A stretch of 64,000 nt of DNA from Pseudanabaena mucicola str. Chao 1806 (GTDB taxonomy: Bacteria > Cyanobacteriota > Cyanobacteriia > Pseudanabaenales > Pseudanabaenaceae): assembly GCF_030323025.1 (NCBI RefSeq), contig NZ_CP097329.1, forward strand, positions 3,706,001-3,770,000, given 5' to 3'. The position numbers and the translations under genes were made by a program. The notes beneath the pieces are model-generated. The model saw only the letters and a program-made list of their open reading frames with translations, did not search any database and was not told the origin of the DNA. Position 1 is the first letter of the stretch; every line of letters starts with the position of its first letter. Positions 14,853 through 23,647 of the stretch are shown piece after piece.

Positions 14853-15665
14853 TTAGACCCTTTCTACAGGGAACTGAATCTCCGTAATATATGATTCGTT
14901 ATCAAATTCAGAACCACCTTGAATATAGAACTCACGGTTTGCACCGATGCAGCGATAGCCATTGTTCTCAATCCAAGTTAACAAATGCTCATAAGCCTTT
15001 GGAAAATCTTGATAACTGCCATGATGAACTACACAGGCGATCGCCTCATAGCCTTGCAATTCATAGACCTTAATACGGTCATTACCTTTAGTACCTGATG
15101 GCACAGCTAAGACAGCCTCAGCATCCACATCACTTTCCTTGTAACCAAGGTCATGCCAGATGGCAGCATCATAGCCAAACTTAGTAATGCCTTGCTGACC
15201 GAGAAATTGATACAACTCTTGAAACAGTTGCGTGATCGCAAAATAATTGGGCAAAATCTCGCGAATTGAAGCAACAGTAATTGGTTCACTTTTTTTAATG
15301 ATAACTTCGTAATCAGACATAACATTCTCCTGTTCAATTTGTCTAAGTCGGGCGGCTACTCTAATCAGTCTTGCTTGTTCCTCTTCAATTAGTTGCTGCA
15401 AATCAGCTTGCTTGATCCGCAACATACCGCGCATCTGTTCGATAGAAATCTCTTCATTTAGCAATTGCAAAATTTGCTCTAAAGAGAATCCCAAATCTTT
15501 GAAGGCAAGGATGCGATGTAATCTAGGTAATTGACTGACTGAGTAAAAGCGATAACCCGTAAAATGATCGACTGAGATTGGCTTAAGCAATCCCATTTCG
15601 TCGTAGAGGCGTAGCGCCTTAATAGACACCTGACTGAGCTTAGAAAAATCTCCAATCTTGAGCAT
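14853..15665 (-). CDS. MerR-family transcriptional regulator with GyrI-like effector domain
   Basis: BmrR-type activator of 270 residues. Residues 1-70 are the winged-helix MerR domain (MLKIGDFSKLSQVSIKALRL, then LLKPISVDHFTGYRFYS). A dimerisation coiled coil follows (about 75-115). Residues 118-270 are a GyrI-like ligand-binding domain (YEVIIKKSEPITVASIRE, and the acidic EFYIQGG region). Such regulators bind hydrophobic cationic drugs or similar compounds and twist promoters with overlong spacers. Its own promoter, directly upstream, has exactly that geometry (see 15696-15726), so autoregulation is likely. No efflux gene adjoins it; its other targets are unknown. Confidence 0.88.
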   Translation of the reverse strand: MLKIGDFSKLSQVSIKALRLYDEMGLLKPISVDHFTGYRFYSVSQLPRLHRILAFKDLGFSLEQILQLLNEEISIEQMRGMLRIKQADLQQLIEEEQARLIRVAARLRQIEQENVMSDYEVIIKKSEPITVASIREILPNYFAITQLFQELYQFLGQQGITKFGYDAAIWHDLGYKESDVDAEAVLAVPSGTKGNDRIKVYELQGYEAIACVVHHGSYQDFPKAYEHLLTWIENNGYRCIGANREFYIQGGSEFDNESYITEIQFPVERV

Positions 15666-15695
15666 TTCGTTAATCTCTTGAATCCTCTTGTTGTG

Positions 15696-15726
15696 ATTAC
15701 AACATCTCCTCTAGGGGGAGAGTCAA
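15696..15726 (-). promoter_or_regulatory. MerR-type promoter/operator with 19-bp spacer
   Basis: Read on the minus strand: -35 TTGACT (15726-15721), a 19-base spacer containing CTCCCCCTAGAGGAG, and -10 TGTAAT (15701-15696). MerR-family activators work on promoters with 19-20 bp spacers that hold a dyad. The GACTCTCCCCCTAGAGGAG core closely resembles the BmrR operator. It points at the MerR gene itself, 30 bp downstream. Confidence 0.8.
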
Positions 15727-15874
15727 TATAGAGTTTTGATTTTGCCTGCGACAATGCAAGTGCTTAGGAAATCTCCCAAAAAGATGAGTAGCACTTTGAG
15801 ACTTACAATTGACATATTGATTTATTGTGTCAAACTAGCATCAATTCTAGTCATCTAAATTACTCTAGAGCTTG

Positions 15875-17314
15875 ATGTATATGGCAATTCCTCAGCATTT
15901 AACCAAGATTGTTGCCACAATTGGACCAGCAAGCCGATCCCCTAACGTATTTCGCAGAATGGTAGAGGCGGGGATCACCGTCGCGAGATTGAATTTCTCC
16001 CATGGCAGCTATGCAGACCATGCCAAGACTATTACAATGATTCGAGAAGTATCGGAAGAATTGGATGTTCCGATCACAATTTTACAAGATTTACAGGGAC
16101 CCAAAATTCGCGTTGGTGAGCTACCTCCAACTGGGATCAAGCTGATTGAAGGTAATTCGATTACACTCATTCCCATAGATCCAAACCAGACAAGCGATCA
16201 CCATTATGCAGATTCCATCACAATTGATTATCCATACGTTGCTGAAGAAGCGACGATTGGCACTCAAATTCTCTTAGCTGATGGTATTTTTGAACTCAAG
16301 GTCACTGGGCTTGAAGGTAATGCTGTGCATTGCGAAGTCATTAAAGGCGGCATCCTCACGAGTCATAAAGGCGTAAACTTTCCCAGTTTAAATTTACGGT
16401 TGCCTTCTATGACCGAAAAAGATCAACAGGATCTCGCATTTGGTCTAGCACAGGGTGTGGATTGGATTTCGTTAAGCTTTGTCCGCCAAGCCGCAGATGT
16501 CAAGCTACTTAAATCCTTGATCGCAGAACATGGAAAGACCGATGTATCGATTATCGCCAAGATCGAAAAACCACAGGCGATCGCTAATCTAGAAGAAATC
16601 ATTGCTGTAGTCGATGGCATCATGGTGGCAAGGGGTGATTTAGGTGTAGAAATGCCTCCAGAGCGAGTGCCCATGATTCAGAAGCATATCATTCGTCGTT
16701 GCAATGAAGTTGGCATTCCTGTGATTACGGCAACCCAAATGCTAGAAAGCATGATCCAAAATCCACGTCCAACTAGAGCCGAGGCAAGTGATGTCGCCAA
16801 TGCAATTATGGATGGGACAGATGCTGTCATGCTCTCAGGGGAATCAGCAGTAGGAAACTATCCTGTGCAGGCTGTAGAGATGATGACAAGGATTGCTTCT
16901 CAAGTTGAAACGGATGCTTCATTTATCAATTATCCTGCATCTAGAACTGATGAAGTCCATGCCATTAGTGAAGCACTCCATGCTATTTCGGATGTGATCG
17001 ACTTTCATTGTATTGTGGCTTTTACCGCTAGTGGCTATACTGCAATTCTGGCATCAAAGGAACGGCTGAAGATCCCGATTATTGCCCTCACTCCCAGCAT
17101 TAATGTGTACCATCGTCTTAATTTAGTTTGGGGAGTTAAGCCTCTGTTATTAGATCAAGAAGTAAATTCCTTTGAAATGGTAATCCAACAGGTAGAGTCC
17201 TATTTAATCGGAAGGAATTTAGCATCTCAAGGCGATCGCGTTTTGATTGTGGGAGGTATTCCTATGGGTGTGCAAGGTGGCACAAACTTCCTGAAGATTC
17301 ATATCTTGTCATGA
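15875..17314 (+). CDS. pyk: Pyruvate kinase
   Basis: Pyruvate kinase makes pyruvate and ATP from phosphoenolpyruvate and ADP. The protein has TKIVATIGPAS, the substrate-binding VARLNFSHG, ILQDLQGPKIRVG, and the B-domain. The active-site signature IIAKIEKPQAI (catalytic Lys), MVARGDLGVEMPPERVP and ITATQMLESMI follow. The C-terminal regulatory domain is present (FTASGYTA). The length, about 479 residues, fits the short cyanobacterial isoform without the extra C-terminal PEP-utiliser-like domain. Start choice lies between ATG 15875 and ATG 15881. The gene is monocistronic and ends in a strong hairpin. Confidence 0.94.
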   Translation: MYMAIPQHLTKIVATIGPASRSPNVFRRMVEAGITVARLNFSHGSYADHAKTITMIREVSEELDVPITILQDLQGPKIRVGELPPTGIKLIEGNSITLIPIDPNQTSDHHYADSITIDYPYVAEEATIGTQILLADGIFELKVTGLEGNAVHCEVIKGGILTSHKGVNFPSLNLRLPSMTEKDQQDLAFGLAQGVDWISLSFVRQAADVKLLKSLIAEHGKTDVSIIAKIEKPQAIANLEEIIAVVDGIMVARGDLGVEMPPERVPMIQKHIIRRCNEVGIPVITATQMLESMIQNPRPTRAEASDVANAIMDGTDAVMLSGESAVGNYPVQAVEMMTRIASQVETDASFINYPASRTDEVHAISEALHAISDVIDFHCIVAFTASGYTAILASKERLKIPIIALTPSINVYHRLNLVWGVKPLLLDQEVNSFEMVIQQVESYLIGRNLASQGDRVLIVGGIPMGVQGGTNFLKIHILS

Positions 17315-17319
17315 TATGC

Positions 17320-17362
17320 CTAATTGTGTGTAGAGCAGCTTAGCTGCTCTACACACAATTAG
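17320..17362. terminator. Bidirectional hairpin behind pyk and the ATP-grasp gene
   Basis: 20-bp perfect stem CTAATTGTGTGTAGAGCAGC with loop TTA. It starts six bases after the pyk stop and overlaps the last codons of the convergent ATP-grasp gene (stop at 17349). Confidence 0.8.
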
Positions 17363-18149
17363 TTTCTTGATCGAGAACCTGTTCCACCTGTGCATAAATT
17401 GCCTTTGCTTCGGCAGGAGAGTTACCGATACTGGTGAGACCTAATTTACCAAATTCTGAGAGGCAGCTTATGAGATGGAATACAGTTCCTGTTTCCGTAC
17501 TGCTATCAAAATGTAGGCGATGGTAAGCGATGATATCCATCAGATCATGGGGCAGCAATCCCTTATATTGAGGCTTTTGGAGGTTATCTGTTGCCACATA
17601 ATATTTTTCTTGCCCTTGTCGGCTGTAGAACTTGCCATCTTCTAAGTTGAATTTACCATTAGTGAGAAATCTCAATGTCATAAACGGATGGGTTGTGCCG
17701 CCTTTACGAAGATTAATCTCGATCGCTTGTAAATTCCAATTACCATTCGATTGCTTCACTGCCACAAAATCCACACCATAGCGTTCTAAAACGCCCTTAA
17801 TTGCTAGATTTTTACCAATTGCTAAACCTATTTCTTGTAATTTTAGGCGATAGGCAGCATCGGCAGGAAAGCTGCAACCAAGATATACCTGACCATCGGG
17901 ACCTCCTAGGATTTGATCATGGGTAGAGAGAATTTCCACTTCACCTGTGGGCGAGATCCGACCTTGCACACTAGGCGATCGCTTTTCCTCACCTTCGATA
18001 AAAGCCTCCACAATTGCTCCTAGTTCAGGAATCCGCCGCGCATAGTTGCTCCATGTTTCATGATTGGACTGAAATCGCATAGAGGCAAAGCGATCGCGAA
18101 TAGCAGCACTGCATTCAGCAAGACTTGTTTTGCCATTTTGATTTATTTC
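17349..18149 (-). pseudogene. ATP-grasp ligase (PGM1-related), C-terminal half, cut off by IS66-type insertion
   Basis: This is the 3' half of a gene whose 5' half lies at 19739-20496. When the 1,589-bp IS and one copy of the 8-bp duplication are removed, the frame joins without error: ...CLDAIAEI + NQNGKTSLAECSAAIRDRFA + SMRFQSNHETW.... This gives a protein of about 516 residues. This half carries the ATP-grasp C-subdomain: SVQGRISPTGEVEILSTHDQ, YGVDFVAVKQ and QAIEINLRKGGTTHPF, which hold the Mg2+-binding acidic and Asn residues. The family (carboxylate-amine or peptide ligase, PGM1-like) forms amide bonds with ATP; the substrate is unknown. There is no decay in this half, so the disruption is recent. 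Confidence 0.88.
18142..18149. repeat. Left target-site duplication of the IS66-type element
   Basis: TTTATTTC is identical to 19739-19746 on the other side of the element. Eight bases is the standard IS66 duplication length. Confidence 0.95.
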
Positions 18150-19738
18150 GTAACTACTCAGGCTAAAGATTTAATTCAAGCTAAAGATTTAATAATATTT
18201 TCCAAGAAGTAATCAAGGAAGAAGTAGGATTTGAAGAATAAAGCCAGAGCGAATCGTAATCGAGATGAAAGAGAGTCCACCAAAGCAAAGAATCAGTAGA
18301 GAAGAGATCCGAGGGATCTATCAACAAGGCGAAGAAGCTGTTATTGCTTTGGTGGAAGGACTATTGCACAAGATAGAGCAACTAGAAGAGCGATTAGAAG
18401 TATTAGAAAATCAGGCAAAGAAAGATAGTCAAAACAGTAGCAAACCACCATCAAGTGACGGATTTGGAAAGCGAACAAAAAGCTTGCGAGGAAAAAGTGA
18501 ACGGCAAAGCGGAGGACAAATTGGGCATGAAGGCAACACCTTAGAGTGGCGAGAAGAAATCGATGAAACCATCGTGCATCGGGTAGACCAGTGCGAAAGT
18601 TGCGGAGCCTCGTTAGTAGGCACAGAGATATTAAATTGGGACTTGAGACAAGTGCATGATTTACCACCAATAGTCCTAAAAGTAACAGAACATCAAGCCG
18701 AAGTAAAATGCTGTAACCACTGCGGATTATTAAATCGCGGAAAATTTCCAGCCGATGTGAGCAACGTAGTGCAGTATGGATCAGGACTAAAGGGATTAAT
18801 AGTCTATCTGATGGAGGGACAATTACTGCCAACAGAGAGGGTGCGGGAACTAATCAGCGAAATATTTGACTGCAAACTATCGGAAGGGACAATCTACAAC
18901 GCAAGAGAATATTGCTATGGGCAATTAGAAACCGTAGAACAGTATCTAAAAGAGGGGATACAAGCTGCCGAAGTAGGACATTTTGACGAAACAGGGATGC
19001 GGGTCAAAGGAAAACTGATGTGGTTGCATGTGGCAAGTACATCAGGGTTAACCTACTACTTTATGCATACCAAACGGGGTCAAATAGCTATGGATGCGAT
19101 GGATATTCTGCCCAACTTTGACGGTATCAGTGTCCATGATGGTTTATCTAGTTATGCCCAATATGATTGTAAACATGCTTTGTGCAATGCACATCATTTA
19201 CGGGAATTGACGTTTATCGTTGAACGTTACCAACAGCCATGGGCAGAGTTGATGCTCTCGTTATTGGTTGAAATCAAAGACCAGATAGGAGTTGCCAAAA
19301 CTGATGGACTCAGCGCTTTACCCTCAGAAAAATCAGCAGATTTTGAGCGACGTTATCAGGAACTAATTGACCAAGGACTTAAAGCTAATCCGCCGCCTCC
19401 CATAGATCCAGATATCCCACCAAGGAAAGGTCGTCTTAAACAAAGTCCAGCCAAGAACTTACTCGACCGTCTTCAAAAAAATCAATCGGCTGTTTTAGCT
19501 TTTATGTATGATTTTCGTGTTCCTTTTGATAACAATCAGGCGGAACGTGATTTACGTATGATGAAACTCAAACAGAAAGTATCTGGCACTTTTCGCTCTC
19601 TTGAGGGCGCTCAAATGTTCTGTCGCATTCGTGGCTATATTTCGACTCTCAGAAAGCAAGGTGTTAATGTTCTGGAGTCTCTCAAACAAGTGTTTCTTGG
19701 AAACCATTTCTTCCCAAATCTCCAGCCTGAGTAGTTAC
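18150..19738 (+). mobile_element. IS66-family insertion sequence, single transposase gene
   Basis: The element is 1,589 bp. It has 15-bp perfect terminal inverted repeats GTAACTACTCAGGCT (18150-18164) and AGCCTGAGTAGTTAC (19724-19738), and it is flanked by an exact 8-bp duplication TTTATTTC. It carries one transposase (tnpC type) and neither tnpA nor tnpB accessory gene, like the ISBst12 subgroup. The perfect ends, intact transposase and perfect duplication indicate a recent and probably still active insertion. Confidence 0.95.
18265..19734 (+). CDS. tnpC: IS66-family transposase (TnpC type)
   Basis: DDE transposase of 489 residues. The N-terminal leucine-rich coiled coil (LIEQLEERLEVLENQ-like, about residues 30-52) is followed by a basic, Ser-rich segment (SSKPPSSDGFGKRTKSLRGK) and a zinc-finger region with CESCG and CNHCG. 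The catalytic domain has D241 (HFDETGMRV), D292 (SVHDGLSSY) and E427 (NNQAERDLRMMK), with the CNAHHLREL block characteristic of IS66. The stop codon lies inside the right terminal repeat. The gene is intact and reads opposite to the gene it disrupts. Confidence 0.95.
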   Translation: MKESPPKQRISREEIRGIYQQGEEAVIALVEGLLHKIEQLEERLEVLENQAKKDSQNSSKPPSSDGFGKRTKSLRGKSERQSGGQIGHEGNTLEWREEIDETIVHRVDQCESCGASLVGTEILNWDLRQVHDLPPIVLKVTEHQAEVKCCNHCGLLNRGKFPADVSNVVQYGSGLKGLIVYLMEGQLLPTERVRELISEIFDCKLSEGTIYNAREYCYGQLETVEQYLKEGIQAAEVGHFDETGMRVKGKLMWLHVASTSGLTYYFMHTKRGQIAMDAMDILPNFDGISVHDGLSSYAQYDCKHALCNAHHLRELTFIVERYQQPWAELMLSLLVEIKDQIGVAKTDGLSALPSEKSADFERRYQELIDQGLKANPPPPIDPDIPPRKGRLKQSPAKNLLDRLQKNQSAVLAFMYDFRVPFDNNQAERDLRMMKLKQKVSGTFRSLEGAQMFCRIRGYISTLRKQGVNVLESLKQVFLGNHFFPNLQPE

Positions 19739-19746
19739 TTTATTTC
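19739..19746. repeat. Right target-site duplication of the IS66-type element
   Basis: TTTATTTC, an exact match to 18142-18149. Confidence 0.95.
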
Positions 19747-20496
19747 AGCGATCGCATCTAAACATAAAATCGCATTCCCTTCCCCCGAAAAGCCTTCATT
19801 GAGCTTAACGACCATCCGCTTTAGATCGGGTTGTCTTTGCCACAGTTCAGCAGCAGCGATCGCTAAATCTTCAACTGTCCAAATAAGCTGACTGCCATCA
19901 GGATGAGGAATTCCTGTTTCCGCAAATACTTGACGACTGCCACTTTTAGTTCCCAAATACAATAAATCGGGATCGACTGCCCATAGAGGAATATCCAGTT
20001 GAGTTGCTAATTCTCTCTCTAAAGGTGTAGAATTGTAGCAAATCATATATGCCTTATCAATGCGTAATGATTGACGAATCCTTCCGATTAATCGTGGACG
20101 TTCGAGAATTTTCTGAGATAGTGGCTTCTCGGCGGCATCATAGGTCGTAAGCGTGACTAAGCGTTCTCTTGCATGGGAAAATGGAATCCCTGGAAGTAAT
20201 TGCAGATAATAATCGATGATGATCGGAGCTAAGGGTTGCGAAGTCAGATAAACTAAGCGATTGCGAGGGTTACGCAGGCGAATTAGCGAAAATAATAAAC
20301 GCTCTTCGTAGTGATGGCTACCTTCAACTTTTTTTAGTTCCGATGGGTCAAGGGTTAGGGAGGGTACAACGAGAATATCGTAATCACTTTGCTCAAATTG
20401 CTCTATATTTTGCCAGCGATCGCGTAGTTGTATCTGTAATTCACGAAAGCGCTGTGTAGATTTTTGCGTAATGAAGCCCATATTTTGACTATTCAT
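19739..20496 (-). pseudogene. ATP-grasp ligase (PGM1-related), N-terminal half, cut off by IS66-type insertion
   Basis: This is the 5' half of the gene continued at 17349-18149. It reads MNSQNMGFITQKSTQRFREL..., then LVVPSLTLDPSELKKVEGSH, HYEERLLFSLIRLRNPRNR, LVYLTSQPLAPIIIDYYLQL and MVVKLNEGFSGEGNAILCLD, the last being the ATP-grasp nucleotide-binding strand. It runs into the IS at AEI and stops one codon later. The start ATG 20496 has AGAGG a few bases upstream; an in-frame ATG at 20559 lacks one. It follows a LuxR-type response regulator gene on the same strand, probably one transcript. An enzyme lacking its C-subdomain should be inactive. Confidence 0.88.
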
Positions 20497-20567
20497 GACA
20501 ACCTCTAGCGACGCAATAGCGGTTTTCATCTGGCATTTATTGTAAATTTTGGTTGGCATTTTATGAA

Positions 20568-21209
20568 TTACGAATAGTTAAGAATGGAATTCACTAAAAT
20601 AGCGATCTGAGTTCTATTTCGTAAATTTAGCTGACTCAAAATATTGGTAACATGATTTTTTACAGTTTTCGTGGATATATAAAGCTGACTCGCAATTTCT
20701 TCATTATTTACCCCTGTAGCGATTAATTTCACGATTTGCTGTTCCCTAGGCGTGAGCTTAACCCAATCAGTTGTGGAAACCTCTACATTTTCGGGAATGC
20801 GAGCTATCACCTTACGTCCTAAGTTCAAATCTAAATGCATATAACCGCGATACACTGCCTGAATCGCAAAGGATAATTCCTCAGGTTGTGTATTTTTTAA
20901 AATATAGCCCGATGCACCATATTTCAGTGCTTGAGAGATATATTCTTCTGTATCATCAACCGTAAGAATTAATATCTTCGTTTCGGGAAAGCGATCGCCA
21001 ATTTGTCTAGTTGCCTCCACTCCATCCATGACTGGCATTTGAATATCCATGAGCACCACATCTGGCTTCAGATTTTCTATTTGAGCGATCGCTAATTGTC
21101 CATTTTCCGCTTCGCCGACAATCTCCAATGCCGATTCATCACCGAGAGCAATTCGCAAAGCACGACGTATAAAGGAATGATCATCAACAAGTAAAACACG
21201 GATTTTCAT
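20568..21209 (-). CDS. NarL/FixJ-type response regulator
   Basis: This 213-residue two-domain regulator has a receiver domain (about residues 1-120: VLLVDDH, phospho-acceptor D55 in VVLMDIQMP, and YILKNT with the conserved Lys). It also has a LuxR-type DNA-binding domain (about 148-210: LTPREQQIVKLIATGVNNEEIA, then ISTKTVKNHV). It controls transcription upon phosphorylation by a sensor kinase that is not encoded nearby. The stop is 71 bp before the ATP-grasp gene start, so the regulator and ligase probably form an operon whose second gene is now broken. Confidence 0.92.
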   Translation of the reverse strand: MKIRVLLVDDHSFIRRALRIALGDESALEIVGEAENGQLAIAQIENLKPDVVLMDIQMPVMDGVEATRQIGDRFPETKILILTVDDTEEYISQALKYGASGYILKNTQPEELSFAIQAVYRGYMHLDLNLGRKVIARIPENVEVSTTDWVKLTPREQQIVKLIATGVNNEEIASQLYISTKTVKNHVTNILSQLNLRNRTQIAILVNSILNYS

Positions 21210-21259
21210 GGGAGCTACCTATTCAATCAAAGGCTGCTGTGGCATTGACGGTGATCGCA

Positions 21260-21297
21260 TTAGATTCAGATTAGCGTTTTCACTAATCTGAATCAAG
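21260..21297. repeat. Inverted repeat between two divergent response regulator genes
   Basis: GATTCAGATTAG and its exact reverse complement CTAATCTGAATC are separated by about 9 bases. It is positioned upstream of the minus-strand LuxR regulator gene. It could be a dyad operator or a remnant hairpin; a second small hairpin (AGTCCTAATTTGGCATAGGACT) follows at 21306-21327. Confidence 0.5.
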
Positions 21298-21416
21298 TGG
21301 CGATAGTCCTAATTTGGCATAGGACTAAAGTACTAAACAAATTCAGGACTTCCGCTTCATGCACTATTTCTAGCTCAACTATAGGATAGAAATGTCGAAA
21401 TTAGGAGATTCTTCTC

Positions 21417-21794
21417 ATGTCTAAGGTTCTCGTTGTTGAAGATAGTAAGCCACAAAGGGAAATGATTGCTAATTTGCTCCAAAATCACCAATTTGAAGTA
21501 GTAACGGCTAATAATGGATTGGAAGCTTTGTCGCAAGCAGAATTAATCCATCCTGATGTTGTAATTTTGGATGTTATTATGCCGACGATGAATGGCTATG
21601 AACTCTGTCGGAAATTAAGAGATAATCCTGAAACTTGGGATGTCAACATCATTATCTGTTCAACTAAGTCCACAAGCGCTGATCGCCATTGGGGATTTCG
21701 ACAAGGTGCAAACGCTTACATTAGCAAACCTTTCTCTCCAGAAGATTTAGTTGATACGGTCAAAGAAATGCTTAAGAGTAAGAAGTTAAGCTAA
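21417..21794 (+). CDS. Stand-alone CheY/PilH-like response regulator
   Basis: This 125-residue protein is a single receiver domain: KVLVVEDSKPQREM, phospho-acceptor D52 in VVILDVIMPTMNGYEL, the Thr/Ser switch region IICSTKST, and YISKPFSPEDL with the conserved Lys. It has no output domain, so it acts through protein contacts, as PilH/PixH-type regulators of motility or hybrid kinase relays do. No partner kinase lies nearby. AGGAG (21403-21407) gives a good ribosome-binding site. The stop codon TAA shares its last two bases with the left end of a repeat element (21793). Confidence 0.9.
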   Translation: MSKVLVVEDSKPQREMIANLLQNHQFEVVTANNGLEALSQAELIHPDVVILDVIMPTMNGYELCRKLRDNPETWDVNIIICSTKSTSADRHWGFRQGANAYISKPFSPEDLVDTVKEMLKSKKLS

Positions 21795-21894
21795 GTAGCT
21801 CAACTTAATTAATACCTAAAACCAGAGTTTGTTCCGTCCACTACGCGGGCAGAACAAACTTCTCGGTTTTTAGTTTACTTATGTCTAGCTACCT
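21793..21894 (-). repeat. Full 102-bp family A element abutting a stop codon
   Basis: Inverted orientation: AAGTAGCTCAACTTAATTAA ... TTACTTATGTCTAGCTACCT. The first two bases form part of the TAA stop of the upstream response regulator. A second copy follows 50 bp later in the same orientation. Confidence 0.88.
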
Positions 21895-21944
21895 AGATCA
21901 GAACAAAGCGCTGTAACATAAGAGAAAGTGAGTAGAGAGTTACT

Positions 21945-22044
21945 AAGTAAACTTAAATTAAAACATAAACCAGAGTTTTGTTCCGCCTGCGTAGCGGGCA
22001 GAACAAAACTATCGATTTTTAGTTTACTTATGTCTAGCTACTTA
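21945..22044 (-). repeat. Second family A element, same orientation, left end diverged
   Basis: It begins AAGTAAACTTAAATTAAAAC instead of AAGTAGCTCAACTTAATTAA, while the GTTCCGCC palindrome and the right end TATGTCTAGCTACTTA are conserved. Together with 21793-21894 it makes a direct tandem arrangement in front of proA. Confidence 0.82.
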
Positions 22045-22105
22045 GTTTCTGTAGCTGATATCTTTACCTAAAAACAGCAATTTACGAAAATTGATAGGGA
22101 ATCAA

Positions 22106-23458
22106 GTGTCTGAGAATGTATCTATGAACTTGGCAGAGAATTTAACAGAGAATTTAGTAGCGTCGATTCAACGTACTCGCACAGCCGCGATCGCCTTAGC
22201 AAAATTACCAACTGCCGCCAAAAATGCTGCACTAGAAATGATCGCCGTCGCCCTAGAGCAAAACTCGGAAACCATTTTGACAGCTAATCAAAAGGATGTC
22301 GCAGCCGCAAATGCTGCCCAATTGCCTAGCGCCTTGATTGCCCGTCTTAAGCTCGATCCGAGTAAGCTCAAAAGTATGGTTGCAGGCGTGCGTGATGTGA
22401 TTCGCCTTGCCGATCCTATTGGCGATCGCCAAATTCATCGCGAATTAGATGCAGGCTTAATTCTGGAACGTCGCTCCTGTCCCTTAGGTGTCATTGGAGT
22501 CATTTTTGAAGCGCGTCCCGATGCCGTTACCCAAATTGCGGCTCTTGGTATTAAATCAGGCAATGGCGTAATTCTCAAAGGCGGGAGTGAAGCGGTTAAT
22601 TCCTGTGAAGCGCTCGCTGCTGTAATGCGAAAAGCTTTAGAGAAGTTATATGCAACAACTGAAGATGCCACCAGTCAAGCAGTATCGCCTCATGTAGTGC
22701 AGTTATTAACCACCCGTGATGAAACATTAGCCATTCTCCAGATGGATAAATTAATTGATCTGATTATTCCTAGAGGTTCCAATCAATTTGTTCGATATAT
22801 CCAAGACAATACAAATATTCCCGTACTTGGTCATGCCGATGGAATTTGTCATTTGTACGTTGATGCATCCGCTGACCTCAATAAAGCTGTTGCGATCGCT
22901 GTTGATAGCAAAACCCAATACCCTGCCGCCTGTAATGCGATTGAAACTCTTTTAGTACATAGTGAGATCGCCCCTCAATATTTACCTTTAGCTTTAACTG
23001 CTTTTCAAGAACGTGGCGTGAAATTACTGGGATGCGATCGCACCCAAAAAATTATTGATATTCAACCTGCCACCGAGTCGGACTGGGCAACAGAATATTC
23101 CGACTTAATTTTATCGATCAAAATTGTTGATACATTAGAGGAAGCGATCACCCATATCACCACCTATGGCTCTAAGCATACAGAAGCGATCGTTACTGAA
23201 GATCAAGCGATCGCAGATATCTTCACCAATGATGTTGATGCAGCAGGTGTATTTCACAATTGCTCTACTAGATTTGCCGATGGCTTCCGCTATGGCTTTG
23301 GGGCAGAAGTCGGCATTAGTACCAATAAAATGCCTCCACGCGGTTCCGTAGGCTTAGAAGGACTCGTTACTTATAAATACCGTCTTGTCGGTAATGGGCA
23401 TATTGTCGCCGACTATGCAGGAGATAATGCCAAGGCTTTTACCCATCGGGATTTATAA
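22106..23458 (+). CDS. proA: Gamma-glutamyl phosphate reductase
   Basis: ProA reduces gamma-glutamyl phosphate to glutamate semialdehyde with NADPH, the second step of proline synthesis. The protein (about 450 residues) belongs to the aldehyde dehydrogenase superfamily: [46 protein letters not shown] and the catalytic cysteine region [14 protein letters not shown]. The C-terminal signature [20 protein letters not shown] is followed by [18 protein letters not shown] 22106 has GGGA just upstream and is preferred; TTG 22091 and ATG 22124 are alternatives. It stands alone behind two repeat elements. Confidence 0.93.
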   Translation: MSENVSMNLAENLTENLVASIQRTRTAAIALAKLPTAAKNAALEMIAVALEQNSETILTANQKDVAAANAAQLPSALIARLKLDPSKLKSMVAGVRDVIRLADPIGDRQIHRELDAGLILERRSCPLGVIGVIFEARPDAVTQIAALGIKSGNGVILKGGSEAVNSCEALAAVMRKALEKLYATTEDATSQAVSPHVVQLLTTRDETLAILQMDKLIDLIIPRGSNQFVRYIQDNTNIPVLGHADGICHLYVDASADLNKAVAIAVDSKTQYPAACNAIETLLVHSEIAPQYLPLALTAFQERGVKLLGCDRTQKIIDIQPATESDWATEYSDLILSIKIVDTLEEAITHITTYGSKHTEAIVTEDQAIADIFTNDVDAAGVFHNCSTRFADGFRYGFGAEVGISTNKMPPRGSVGLEGLVTYKYRLVGNGHIVADYAGDNAKAFTHRDL

Positions 23459-23478
23459 AAGCCATAGCTATAAAAATA

Positions 23479-23520
23479 TGAAAATGGTAAAAATTGCTTC
23501 ACAATTTTTACCATTTTTTA
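23479..23520. repeat. AT-rich hairpin behind proA
   Basis: AAAATGGTAAAAATTG-loop-CAATTTTTACCATTTT, the same core as the hairpin at 3296-3340. It is a member of a dispersed repeat and possibly also an RNA hairpin stabilising the proA 3' end. Confidence 0.65.
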
Positions 23521-23535
23521 CACTTTCGGCAAGAT

Positions 23536-23577
23536 AAAAAAGGGAAAAGATTGATTAATTAATCTTTTCCCTTTTTT
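23536..23577. terminator. Bidirectional terminator between proA and petA
   Basis: AAAAAAGGGAAAAGATT and its exact reverse complement around GATTAATT. A run of six T follows on either strand, 80 bp after the proA stop and 70 bp after the petA stop. Confidence 0.8.
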
Positions 23578-23647
23578 ATTTAAAGCGAGTTTCATATAGA
23601 CATTTACACTTTGTTTTGCATAGCGTAAATATCCATATAGGTTTGAT

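Noticed and set aside
18341-18832. 163-codon minus-strand frame in the IS66-type transposase gene
   Set aside because: Antisense of the transposase; leucine-rich by base composition, no start signal.
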